Part shown: positions 1 through 11,337 of the stretch, piece after piece
Layout: each line of letters starts with the position of its first letter
Position numbering within the stretch: the first letter of the stretch is position 1
Assembly: GCF_020283565.1 (NCBI RefSeq)
Contig: NC_060061.1
Location: 33,455,362-33,519,361 of the forward strand
Reading direction: 5' to 3'
Source of the DNA: Trifolium pratense
Lineage: Eukaryota; Streptophyta; Magnoliopsida; Fabales; Fabaceae
DNA length: 64,000 bases
Position numbers and translations under genes: made by a program
The notes under the pieces: generated by a model
Told to the model about the DNA's origin: nothing
Databases searched by the model: none
The model's input: the letters and a program-made list of their open reading frames with translations, nothing else

Positions 1-2932
1 ATTATTTTTTCTTCTATGGACCAATAATAAACATGTTATTGTTCTCGTATTTATCAATTCTCTTTTCTAAAAAGTCTGGTATCAAATATAAAATTATATT
101 CATAGTTATACAATAACTTTAGTAAAATTGCATATTATTAAAAAAAATTCTAAGGAAGATTTTTTTTTTTTATCAGAGAATTTTTTAGTAAAGTTGGACG
201 CAAAAATGTCAATATGGCGCAATTCAGTTTTTTCTCAATTACATTATATACTATCATTTATCATTATAAGTCCAAATTTAGTAGAAAGCTGAGACAAATA
301 ATATAAGAATACATCATTGTCTGTTGATATATCTTCTTGTGATAATTTCATTTTAGAATTCCAACAATCATGAGAATTTGATGGTCATAGTATCATTTAT
401 GTCTCTCTGTAAACCATAACCGAGATATAAATTTGTAGGTCTTATTATATTAGTTGGTCACTTTTAATTAAATTTTTCATTATTGATATATTCTTTTGTA
501 AGAAATTCTCTTAGAGGTGTCACATCATCACAAAGAAGGCCTAAAAGCAATTCAAGCTTCCTTTTAATAGTAAAAGATGTTATGTCAATTTTCAAGATAT
601 AATTTGGTCGATCAATATAATAGATATCCAACCATAAAAAATATGGATTAACATATATGAAGAATATGAAATACAAAATGGATAAATAATAAAAGGGTGA
701 AACTGAATATACAATAGATGATAAGATATTCTTATATGAGTGACTATTTGTTTTACAAATTTCTCGTAAGGATGCATGAAAATCAATAGATACTTTAGTC
801 AATATTCTGCCATAGAAATCAATAAATTAGCGAAGGCATACATGGAAAGTAAGAAAAGAACATAAGACATTATTAAAAGTTGAAGAATACGTACCTAAGA
901 GTTATTTTGGAGAAAGTAAATGATGACTCAAACAAAAAATTTATAAATTAGTAAATACCTTTTTCTTCCTTTGGTTCTATCACATGGATCTGGAGTAAGT
1001 AGACTAAAATAATATAACGTTATATGTTCTCGATAACAAATGAACAACCAATATCAATAAATAAATGAGAAAAATAAGATTGTTTACTTACAATCATTCT
1101 TATGATAAAAAATATATTTTAAAGATAACTTTTAAATGAACAATATAATTTGATAAGAGTAATTGAGTATACCGGTCTTTTCATCCATTAACATTCTATT
1201 GTAGTGAAAAATTATTTCTTTCAACCTACACATGAAGAACAAAAATTAAACATTAGTACAAATGAATATTGTTGGATATCAATACATAGCACCATGGTAG
1301 AAATACGCTCAAAGATTGAGTGAAAATATCAATTATTAAGATTTAGAAATAATAAGTAGAAAAAGAATGTGGGGTGGTGGTTATAAAGAATAAGAGTGAA
1401 CCTATTAGTCACTAAACTTTCTCATTTTATAGTAAAGTGTTTTTCTAGCTCATACCACTTTCTAACTCTAGAATTTGAAAGAAAAACCTATCATAATACA
1501 TAGCACATACCACTTTTTTTTCTTTCTTAGTATTGAAAGAATATATTTTGTGGTTATATTGGTCCCTTTTAATTCATTTAGGAACCAATTAACTTGCAAT
1601 GAAGAGAGACACACGTTTTTTTTTATATTAAATTCAGCTCTTTAAGGGATTGATCAAAGAGGTTTGGAATATCAAAGTGACTTACTTGCTTGAAATATAA
1701 TGATTCCTTTTTTTTATTAGTATTAGTATTGAAAGAATTCCAATAGTCATGAATATTTTGTGGTTATATAAATCTTATATATTAGTTGGTCCATTTTAAT
1801 TTAATAATTTTTCATTTTAGTTAGTTGGTCCCTTTTAAGAAGTTATATAGTGCTAATTTGATATATTGATAATTAAAATTAAAATGATTTAATTAAAGAT
1901 AATTAAAATTAAAATGATTTAATTAAAGATAATTAAAATTAAAATGATTTAATCAAAGGAGATGATGAAAAGGTTTTTTAATAGAGATTGTAAACTTGAT
2001 AATTTGATATATTGATAATTAAAATTAAAATGATTTAATTAAAGGAGATGATGAAAAGGTTTTTTAATAGAGATTGAAAACTTTTCTTGTAGAGTGCCAC
2101 ATCATCAAAATACTTGATTGTGAGCAACTCAACATTCCTTTTACTTGTAAATAAACTAACAATAATTTTGAAGAGACACAAACCTCACCAAGAAAAAGAA
2201 AAACAAACCAAAAACAAAAGGACCAAGCAAAAAAAAAAAGTGAACCAAACAATAGACTAAAAAATTGGGACTAATAAAGTTGGAATAAATTTTCACCAAG
2301 TGAATAAGTGAGAATAAACTCCAAGAAAACGAGAGATGAGTAAGTAGATAAGCTATTTGGAACCTTAAATTGCATAAAACGTAGTAAGCAAAATATGCTA
2401 TTTGATACATAATTTTCAAAAAATGAGAACACGTGGAACAAATAGTCAAAGCCACCATATATGAATCATATTCTATAATCAAAACTTTTTTTAACATTTC
2501 TCATGAGCAATATTGTCTACAAGTATAATTAGGTATGCCTCCAACTCTTATTGAAAATAATAAAATAAGGGATACATCAAAAATAAAAAACAAAGTGACA
2601 TTTGACTATAAAATTGAAACTAACGAAAATAAAATCTTATATTATAAAGAAAACTAAAATCTTATGTTATTACACTAATAAAATAAAAAATGATACATCC
2701 TTTCAAACTTATGGAATATTATAAGAGATCTATTACATTAAAATGTAAACAAACTACGATATAAATTAATAAAAAATCTAATATTTCTAAACAACTTTTT
2801 TCATATTTTAAAATAATATCTATTATTTAACTATATGTGATTATAGTTATCGCAATTATTATTTTTTATTTATAAAAATATTTTAATTATATATTTTAAT
2901 CAAACCCGTGCGTTGCACGGGTTTACCCCTAG
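1..2932 (+). mobile_element. Helitron, 3' portion (left end outside window)
   Basis: The right terminus is seen directly: a perfect hairpin at 2905-2921 (CCCGTGC-GTT-GCACGGG), seven bases, then CTAG at 2929-2932 followed by T. This is the standard Helitron 3' end (hairpin plus CTRR, insertion between A and T). The two paralogous peptide-gene units further right carry the empty site (CATA^TAGTATATTC at 5193 and 7442), which places the junction to the base. The interior is AT-rich. Segment 350-600 is repeated in diverged form at about 1730-2170, which suggests an old internal duplication or captured gene fragments on the minus strand (for example 464-802); I do not recognise a protein. No Rep/helicase is visible, so it is non-autonomous or its coding part is outside the window. 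Confidence 0.7.
1868..2080. repeat. Short tandem repeats inside the Helitron
   Basis: A 30-bp unit beginning GATAATTAAAATTAAAATGA is repeated three times from 1868. The last copy runs into a longer segment (ending GAGATGATGAAAAGG plus TTTTTTAATAGAGATTG) that is itself duplicated about 110 bp further on. These are AT-rich minisatellite-type repeats with no coding content. Confidence 0.8.
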
Positions 2933-2999
2933 TAGTATATTCAAGACAAGAGGAAAAAAAATCATAGAGCTAGAACGTGCAAGTCTATATTGTTTTAAG

Positions 3000-3413
3000 A
3001 TGGTTGCTACACAAAACTAATGCTTTCTTGTGATTTTTGTGTTCCTCTGCTTCTTCTCAATCCATATTCAAGTTAGAGGTATTTTTTGCTTCAAATGTCC
3101 ATAGCTAAAATATATTAGAACATTGGATTTAGAAAATTAAAAATTTGTTATTTCCTTGTTAATTAGTTTGTATTAAGTTTATTTATTTTTTTATGCAGCA
3201 AGAGTATTAAAAGAAAGAAGCAACCAAAGTAGCGAAGATGCCAACAAAGCTCAAGAACATAGTGAAGTACATGCTGAAATGTTTAAGATAAAAGAAGTGG
3301 AAGATAATTTGGATTCTGGATTTTTCTCCATAGATTATGCTCCAATATCAGCCGAACCGCCGAGTCACAATAATTGGGCAGGTTATGGGCGCGTTAGACG
3401 ACCGACTGCATAG
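3000..3413 (+). pseudogene. RGF/GLV-like peptide precursor, copy 1, nonsense-mutated
   Basis: The structure matches copies 2 and 3: exon 1 3000-3078, intron 3079-3198 (GT-AG), exon 2 3199-3413. Codon 7 is TAA (3018-3020) where the sister copies have AAA (Lys), so translation from the conserved ATG stops after six residues, inside the signal peptide. The rest of the frame is open for 97 codons and still encodes the C-terminal motif DYAPISAEPPSHN. In addition a Helitron ends 67 bp upstream of the ATG and has displaced the TATA-like (TA)n stretch found before the other copies. No downstream ATG would restore a secretion signal. The call as pseudogene rests on the visible stop; read-through or a sequencing error is the alternative. 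Confidence 0.75.
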
Positions 3414-5158
3414 AAACCCAAATTCTAGGCATCAAAACAATTTATACAATAAATGAATACGATTTAAATAAGATTTTAGTTCTACCAATTATTGTGTTTA
3501 TATGTTTAAGTCATATTAAGTTTTTTTTGCTTGAACTCAGTTTCTCAAAATTCAAAAGATGTTATTCTTTTAGTCTCTCCCGTTAATTTAAATCAAGTTT
3601 TATGATTTTGAGAGTTCTCTTAATACATTTCATTAATTTTTTTTTAATAAACACGCATTTCTTCTAAAATATTATTGTTGCATCTACAAGAGTTTTTTAT
3701 AATTATACTTGTTAAACCATTATTTGTATATTGTGATCACTGTCGTTCTGTGATCAAAATAAATTCAAAATAATGGTAGTACAAGGTGGTTAACCTTGGT
3801 CGTTCTCAAGGACTCACAATCAGTTTAACAATATTAGAACCAAATTAAAAACATCTGTTAACAATATATGCCTAAAAGCACTCGGATAATAAGAAAAACA
3901 AAACTAGAGATCAAAGAACAACCATATTGGCTAATGTATTCGCCAGCTAATTAGTTTTATGCTATCTTCCCAATCTAACTTCAACATACGACGAATCTTC
4001 TTAACAAGTGATCTCCTACGGTCTATAGGGATACAAAAACCAATATTTTTTTAAGTGTAAACTGAATATCCTCCGCACGCAACTTCAGAGATTAATCTTT
4101 CGCGTCTTGTGAGACTCAAATGGATGAAAAACTCTCCCTAAAAGTTCTAACGCTATTGTATAACCAACAAGGCCCTAACACTATGTTTCACTTTTACCCT
4201 CACAACTATCTCTAATCAACAAAGCGAATGCAAAACTATTCCTAAGCGAAACTAGTAATTCTGGCACAATCCATGTGGAGAACGATAACTTATCACTTTA
4301 TTACTTGGTTGCGATTCTGTGCACTCGCAGATCCACCATCAATAATAAAAATACCTGAGTTATATTAGTAATTTCCCAATATATTATGAGCAAGAATTGA
4401 GCTCAATACTTTTAAAACACTCAACTCTCATAACCCAAAAAAAAAAATTGTGTTAGTGAACTGAGCCGTTAAAAAATGATAGTCTCAATGGTGAAAGTTC
4501 AGCTGGTAGAGCTCACGGTTGATGATGATTGGTGTGATTCCTCCGTTTGGAGGGGAAAAGTACGTGCTAAAATGTTAACACTCTGACGCTCAAGTCAGTA
4601 TTTGAATGAGGTAAAGAAATGCTAAATTGGAGGCGCATATATCATACATTGAAATTTGTGTATGAATGCTTATATAAAAGAATATTAGAGTTTAATTGTA
4701 GTAGGGCCCCCCATGTGTAGAGGATCAGCCACACATATAATCCGGAGTGTCCAGCTGGGATAGCTTACAAACATATGCGGTGACTTTATGTGGTCGCCTT
4801 ATAAATTTTGCAATTTTATCCATGCTAGCACTAGTATGAGAGAAGTAAAAAATAGATAAATATCGACGGCTATTTAAATGTAACAAATATTTTCCAACTA
4901 ATAAATAGTAACAATTATAATAATAATAATAATAATAAAAATAATATTCAATGTATCCTTGTAAAACAATAATATTTCAATGTATAATTCTTTTTTGTGT
5001 ACATATTCGATGTAATATTACTATGATTCTCAATGTATTGCTATAACATTGAATATTTCAATGTAATATTACCAGTTACATAAATTTTATGTTATTATCA
5101 TTTTTAGTAAAATCACCAATTAACTAGGTAGCTAAGATGCTGCCAAAATGCGTGTGTG

Positions 5159-5169
5159 TATATATATAT
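5159..5169 (+). promoter_or_regulatory. TATA-like box of GLV-like copy 2
   Basis: A TATATATATAT run lies about 95 bp upstream of the ATG at 5262, in a segment conserved in unit 3 and missing from unit 1. Position and composition suggest the core promoter; this is inference. Confidence 0.4.
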
Positions 5170-5261
5170 GACCTAAAGTTAGCATATCCATATAGTATAT
5201 TCAAGACAAGAGGAAAAAAAATCATAGAGCTAGAAAACGTGCAAGTCTATATTGTTTTAAG

Positions 5262-5676
5262 ATGGTTGCTACACAAAACAAATGCTTTCTTGTGATTTTT
5301 GTGGTCCTCTGCTTCTTCTCAATCCATATTCAAGTTAGAGGTATTTTTTGCTTCAAATGTCCATAGCTAAAAAAATATTAGAACATTGGATTTAGAAAAT
5401 TTAAAATTTGTTATTTCCTTGTTAATTAGTTTGTATTAAGTTTATTTATTTTTTTATGCAGCAAGAGTATTAAAAGAAAGAAGCAACCAAAGTAGCGAAT
5501 ATGCCAACAAAGCTCAAGAACATAGTGAAGTACATGCTGAAATGTTTAAGATAAAAGAAGTGGAAGATAATTTGGATTCTGGATTTTTCTTCATAGATTA
5601 TGCTCCAATATCAGCCGAACCGCCGAGTCACAATAATTGGGCAGGTTATGGGCGCGTTAGACGACCGACTGCATAG
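5262..5676 (+). CDS. RGF/GLV/CLEL-like secreted peptide precursor, copy 2
   Basis: Two exons, 5262-5340 and 5462-5676, with a 121-bp GT-AG intron, give 97 residues. Residues 1-26 (MVATQNK, then a hydrophobic core rich in F, V, I, L and C) form a typical signal peptide. The middle is hydrophilic and variable-looking (E, K, S, N, H). Near the C-terminus stands DYAPISAEPPSHN, which matches the 13-residue RGF/GLV/CLEL frame (Asp-Tyr first, Pro-Pro at 9-10, His-Asn last). In that family Tyr is sulfated and the peptide, cut out in the secretory pathway, signals to RGI/RGFR receptor kinases in root meristem and gravitropic growth. The 13-residue tail after HN is unusual, since most family members end there. 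The ATG was chosen for the signal peptide. An upstream ATG (5138) is out of frame here because of a 2-bp insertion. Family assignment rests on the motif and layout only. Confidence 0.7.
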
Positions 5677-7407
5677 ACACCCAAATTCTAGGCATCAAAA
5701 CAATTTATACAATAAATGAATACGATTTAAATAAGATTTTAGTTCTACCAATTATTGTGTTTATATGTTTAAGTCATATTAATTTTTTTTGCTTGAACTC
5801 AGTTTCTCAAAATTCAAAAGATGTTATTCTTTTAGTCTCTCCCGTTTATTTATATCAAGTTTTATGATTTTGAGAGTTCTCTTAATACATTTCATTATTT
5901 TTTTTTAATACACACGCATTTCTTCTAAAATATTATTGTTGCATCTACAAGAGTTTTTTATAATTATACTAGTTAAACCATTATTTGTATTGTGATCACT
6001 GTTGTTCCGTGCTCAAAATAAATTCAAAATAATAGTAGTACAAGGTGGTTAACCTTGGTCGTTCTCAAGGACTCGCAATCAGTTTAACAATATTAGAACC
6101 AAATTAAAAACATCTGTTAACAATATATGCCTAAAAGCACTCGGATAATAAGAAAAACAAAACTAGAGATCAAGGAACAACCATATTGGCTAATGTATTC
6201 GCCAGCTAATTAGTTTTATGCTATCTTCCCAATCTAACTTCAACATACGACGAATCTTCTTAACAAGTGATCTCCTACGGTCTATAGGGATACAAAAACC
6301 AATATTTTTTTAAGTGTAAACAGAATATCCTCCGCACGCAACTTCAGAGATTAATCTTTCGCGTCTTGTGAGACTCAAATGGATGACAAACTCTCCCTAA
6401 AAGTTCTAACGCTATTGTATAACCAACAAGGCCCTAACACTATGTTTCACTTTTACCCGCACAATCTCTAAACAACAAAGCGAATGCAAAACTATTCCAA
6501 AGCGAAACTAGTAATTCTGGCACAATCCATGTGGAGAGCGATAACTTATCACTTTATTACTTGGTTGCGATTCTGTGCACTTGCAGATCCACCATCAATA
6601 ATAAAAATACCTGAGTTATATTAGTAATTTCCCAATATATTATGAACAAGAATTGAGCTCAATACTTTTAAAACACTCAACTCTCATAACACAAAAAAAA
6701 AATTGTGTTAGTGAACTGAGGCGTTAAAAAATGATAGTCTCAATGGTGAAAGTTCAGCTGGTGGAGCTCACGGTTGATGATGATTGGTGTGATTCCTCCG
6801 TTTGGATGGGAAAAGTACCTGCTAAAATGTTAACACTCTGACGCTCAAGTCAATATTTGAATGAGGTAAAGAAATGCTAAATTGGAGGAGCATATATCAT
6901 ACATTGAAATTTGTGTATGAATGCTTATATAAAAGAATATTAGAGTTTAATTGTAGTAGGGCCCCCCATGTGTAGAGGATCAGCCACACATATAATCTGG
7001 AGTGTCCAGCTGGGATAGCTTACAAACATATGCGGTGACTTTATGTGGTCGCCTTATAAATTTTGCAATTTTATCCATGCTAACACTAGTATGAGAGAAG
7101 TCAAAAATAGATAAATATCGACGGCTATTTAAATGTAATAAATATTTTCCAACTAAAAAATAGTAACAATTATAATAATAATAATAAAAATAATATTCAA
7201 TGTATCCTTGTAAAACAATAATATTTCAATGTATAATTCATTTGTGTGTACATATTCGATGTAATATTACTATGATTCTCAATGTATTGCTATAACATTG
7301 AATATTTCAATGTAATATTACCAGTTACATAAATTTTATGTTATTCTCATATTTAGTAAAATCACCAATTAACTAGGTAGCTAAGATGCTGCCAAAATGC
7401 GTGTGTG

Positions 7408-7418
7408 TATATATATAT
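7408..7418 (+). promoter_or_regulatory. TATA-like box of GLV-like copy 3
   Basis: The same TATATATATAT stretch as in unit 2, about 90 bp upstream of the ATG at 7509. Inferred core promoter. Confidence 0.4.
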
Positions 7419-7508
7419 GACCTAAAGTTAGCATATCCATATAGTATATTCAAGACAAGAGGAAAAAAAATCATAGAGCTAGAACGTGCAAGCCTATATT
7501 GTTTTAAG

Positions 7509-7923
7509 ATGGTTGCTACACAAAACAAATGCTTTCTTGTGATTTTTGTGTTCCTCTGCTTCTTCTCAATCCATATTCAAGTTAGAGGTATTTTTTGCTT
7601 CAAATGTCCATAGCTAAAAAAATATTATAACATTGGATTTCGAAAATTTAAAATTTGTTATTTCCTTGTTAATTAGTTTGTATTAAGTTTATTTATTTTT
7701 TTATGCAGCAAGAGTATTAAAAGAAAGAAGCAACCAAAGTAGCAAAGATGCCAACAAAGCTCAAGAACATAGTGAAGTACATGCTGAAATGTTTAAGATA
7801 AAAGAAGGGGAAGATAATTTGGATTCTGGATTTTTCTCCATAGATTATGCTCCAATATCAGCCGAACCGCCGAGTCACAACAATTGGGCAGGTTATTGGC
7901 GCGTTAGAGGACCGACTGTATAA
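7509..7923 (+). CDS. RGF/GLV/CLEL-like secreted peptide precursor, copy 3
   Basis: Exons 7509-7587 and 7709-7923 with a 121-bp intron; 97 residues. The N-terminal signal peptide matches copy 2 except at one residue (F for V at position 15). The 13-residue motif DYAPISAEPPSHN is identical to copies 1 and 2, while the tail differs: GYWRVRGPTV instead of GYGRVRRPTA, and the stop is TAA instead of TAG. An ATG at 7386 is in frame and would add 41 residues, but it would bury the signal sequence and is out of frame in copy 2, so 7509 is preferred. The 3' flank is interrupted after about 110 bp by a retroelement LTR, which could affect termination. Function as in copy 2: a likely secreted growth-regulating peptide. 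Confidence 0.7.
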
Positions 7924-8035
7924 AACCCCAAATTCTAGGCATCAAAACAATTTATACAATAATATGAATACGATTTAAATATGATTTTAATTCTACCAAT
8001 TATTGTTTTTTTATGTTTAAGTCATATTAAGTTTC

Positions 8036-11000
8036 TTATTATTAATATAATAATAGTGTTCATTAGACACTTCAACGAGAAGAGAAAAATAAGGCTTATT
8101 GAGTAATTGAAAGGTTTTGAAAAAAAGGGATACAAGCATACATTGGTAGTAAGTTGAAGGGCATAAAGGACAATTACCATTTTAAGAGGATGTGCTCAAA
8201 TCCAAACCAATCCAAATAAAAACCAAAAACCGATCCAAAAAAACCAAAAACCGTAAAAAATCGAAGTTTTTTGGATGTGTTTGGATGTTCTTTTGTGAAA
8301 ACCGCTAGATCGGATCGGATCGGATTTCGGATTGATTTCGTAAAACCGATCCAAACCAAACCAAACCGCATACATATATTTTAATATTTATTTATCTTTT
8401 TATTAGTATAAATATATATATTGCATTAACCTTTTTTCATTTTAAATTTTGTTAATACTATAGGTTAGTTTAATTTAATCTATTTTAAATTTTGTTAATA
8501 CTATATGTTAGTTTAATTTAATCTATTTTTTTTACTTTTTGTATGTTTCGAATATAATTGGTAATTGTCATTCTAAAATATTAATTTTCAATATATTATA
8601 TGTTATATTTTACATCAAACTTAATATTTATTTTGTCAAAAATGTCAAACTATTATTTTGTAGCGTTTTTTATAATATTTATATTTATTAAAAAAATTAT
8701 AATTTATAATTTGGATATCCAAAAACCGATCCAAATTAAACCGCATAATATTGGATCGGATTGGATCGGATTTTTTTTATTTGTCATCCAAAACCGAACC
8801 AAACCGCAAATGAATTTATTTTTGGATCGGATGAGTTTTTGCCTCAAAACCGATCCAAACCGAACCGCGAGCACCCTTAGATGTATATACAGTATACGGT
8901 AACACAACTTACATAAGAACTCATCTTCCTCATTTTCTCTCTTCAACCCGCGCTCCCTTCTCTCCACACCATTGCCAAAACTCAAATTTTCCTTACAACT
9001 CCATTCCTTGTTGCATGCACCATTTCTACTCAAATCATGATCATTTGAACGCTAAGTTGTCAATGCAAAGCTTCAGTTCTCCCTCCATGTCCCTAAAATG
9101 GTTAAACCGCCCCAAACTCTCCATTTAAAAGATTCTGCAAATCTGGCCCTTGCATGATGAAATTCTACTTGGAATTGAGATACTAGATGTCCAGAAGTTT
9201 AAGGTAAGATGAATCAAACCTTTCCTCTGTGTTCTTTCTCTTTTGTACCAAACCCTAGGACCTTAAATGATGGAAAACGGGATTTTATAAGTTAAAATTG
9301 TCTGGTTTTATCATTAATGGACTTGTATACATGTTTGATTCCACAAGTGTACATGAAAGTAGTAGAAATTTCTGTCAAACCCGTATGGACCTATTGTTGG
9401 TAAATTAATCCTAAGTTTCGTTACATAAATCGTTTTGACACAAAACCGAAACCATTGGAAAGAAGACAGAAATTTACATGAAACAGTCACTGGAATTATG
9501 AAATTTCATCAAGTATAATAAGAGGAATTCTGCTTGCAAGATTGATAAATCATCCTTCCCTGTTTTTGTACCAGCACCCACACTTTTGTTAAACTGGACC
9601 AATTGGATGGTTAACTATCAAAACAAAAATTATATTTCTGATCTTGACATCCTTAGCTTTCCAAAGAGTGGTCGTTTACTCAAAATGGAGATCGTTTGAT
9701 ATTTTAATTAAATTGCGAAAGTTGAGGTACTGTTGGTATGTTTGTGCAGAAAAACTGGTTTCGGCTTTCATTTGTTCTAGTTGAAGATTTCACTTTTCGT
9801 CGAATCCCGGAACTGTTATTGACACATTGTAGCAGAGGAGTTAGAATCGGAGTTGGAGTTGAAGGATCGGTATCGGAAAGGATAGAAGAATGAGGCTGGA
9901 ACTAGAAGCTTGAAGTTGGGATTAGCGAACCACTACCATTTTATCGGCTAATTTGAGGTGGGTTCCTTTAGGTTAGCCTACCCATTTTAGGTTTGGCCAA
10001 TTTAGAACTAATTGTTCACTATAGGTTTAGATACAATGACAAATTGGAGTATTAGATTCTCATTGTACTCCTAATGTTCTTTAAATGCTATTTTGAAGGA
10101 TATTACACATGCATGATAATCTAGTTATCCCCAATTTTTATGCATGTGATAGAATCATTATGAGAAGTTGTGTATGATGAACTTTTCACCCCAAAGCTCA
10201 TTGTTATGTTAAAATTATATTTAGAAGTGGTATTTTAATGATGTGATAGATTGAGGATGAATGAAATTGTTTTGAACTTGATAAAAATACTCTTTTTAAG
10301 TGTCATTCGATCCTCAACAAGTTTTGGAAAATGCCTACAACTTCTAGTTATAATTTTAGCATTTTATATGCACCTAAAATTTTTGGTTAGGCTAAGTAGC
10401 TAAGACTTGAGAATTAGTAAGCATAACTTATAGCAATGATGTGTGATTGATATGGTTACACAAGGGAAATATAAATAGTTCTCTCGATGATTAACATAGA
10501 AGGAATGAATTTAGAAAGACCAGCAAGCACTAAAGTAGCGACCTAAGTAGTTCATAATTCACAAGAGGTTTAGAAAACCTATAGAACTTAGACGGTTGAT
10601 CTTATGGAATTGATTATGAGCCTTGTGCCATATCTAATTATGAAATGTTTCAGTGGGCTTTGGACCATGTTTATGAATAAAATGTTAAGTTATGATCCTA
10701 GTGATACCAGAGACTGCCTAATATAGGAGTTGGATAATTTGGTTGGTTTCCCAGAGGGAATTCCACATGACGACAAGATGAGTCAAGGAGTCGTGTTCTA
10801 GCCCTCGATAGGGAATTTGACCGACTAGGTAGACCTCCTGAGCCTAACTCACCTCAGTTTGTCTACATAAAAATGAACCTAGATAATTATTGTGTGATAC
10901 ACTTTATTATATGTTATGTTATGTATTGATATATGAATATGATAATGCTTATAAGATGATCAACTGACAGCCAGGTTTCCCCTATGACTACCGACACCCT

Positions 11001-11337
11001 AGGTGTAGTAGGAACTCGCTGAGGCTTAGAGTCTCAACCCACTCCCTTTATTTTTTTTTCCAGATAAACAGGTTGAACAGGACAAGGGTAAGAAGGAAAC
11101 TGATGTTCGAGGCTGAGCTTGGATTATCTAAAGTTATTAATACTAGTTTCCTTCCTTGTTTTTGTATTAATCAGTTTAGTTTCCTTTAGATGCTTTTCCG
11201 CTATGATGTATTCGTTTACTACGTTGTAATTGTTGTACCTCATAAGTGGAACGATTTATTCTGTAATTCTAATGTATCCAGATTCAATTATATATGTCTC
11301 GACGAAATATTCTAGACAATTTAGTTGGGGTGTTACA
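8036..11337 (+). mobile_element. Probable solo LTR of a Ty3/gypsy element
   Basis: This 3.3-kb block splits unit 3: unit sequence stops at about 8035 and resumes at 11338. The right end GGGGTGTTACA is the usual LTR end of plant Tekay/del-type gypsy elements, and GTTTC flanks both sides (8031-8035 and 11338-11342) as a 5-bp target duplication. The left end does not start with TG, so it may be damaged. No coding region is visible. The layout resembles the long LTR at 49843-53840 but is not the same sequence. Confidence 0.5.
8185..8880. mobile_element. MITE-like element with GGATCGGAT repeats
   Basis: The two ends are inverted relative to each other (GTGCTCAAATCCAAACC at the left, GGTTCGG/CCGAACCGCGAGCACCC at the right), and the interior is packed with CCAAACCGATCC / GGATCGGATTGG motifs in both directions. 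This is a known style of non-autonomous hAT-like plant repeat. A target duplication is not clear. It lies inside the LTR at 8036-11337. Confidence 0.55.

Larger units (their letters stand above)
2933..5192 (+). repeat. Tandem array unit 1 (about 2.26 kb)
   Basis: The sequence from 2933 repeats with a few per cent divergence at 5193-7441 (unit 2) and from 7442 (unit 3). Each unit holds the peptide gene near its left end, then a long AT-rich spacer without recognisable genes, and ends with the promoter region of the next gene. Spacer 3414-5261 shows only low-complexity ATA runs (about 4915-4940) and a CAATGTA-rich stretch. Unit 1 lacks the promoter seen before units 2 and 3 because the Helitron abuts it. 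Confidence 0.9.
5193..7441 (+). repeat. Tandem array unit 2 (about 2.25 kb)
   Basis: Second copy of the unit described at 2933-5192. It is nearly colinear, with small indels and point changes. The spacer 5677-7508 contains no further gene that I can support. Near 6735-6860 there is a tRNA-like stretch (GTTCAGCTGGTGGAGCTC) present in units 1 and 2, possibly an old SINE head. Confidence 0.9.

Noticed and set aside
464..802. 112-residue minus-strand frame near the window start
   Set aside because: Lies in Helitron interior; no domain recognised and hydrophobic AT-driven composition. Noted only as a possible captured fragment.
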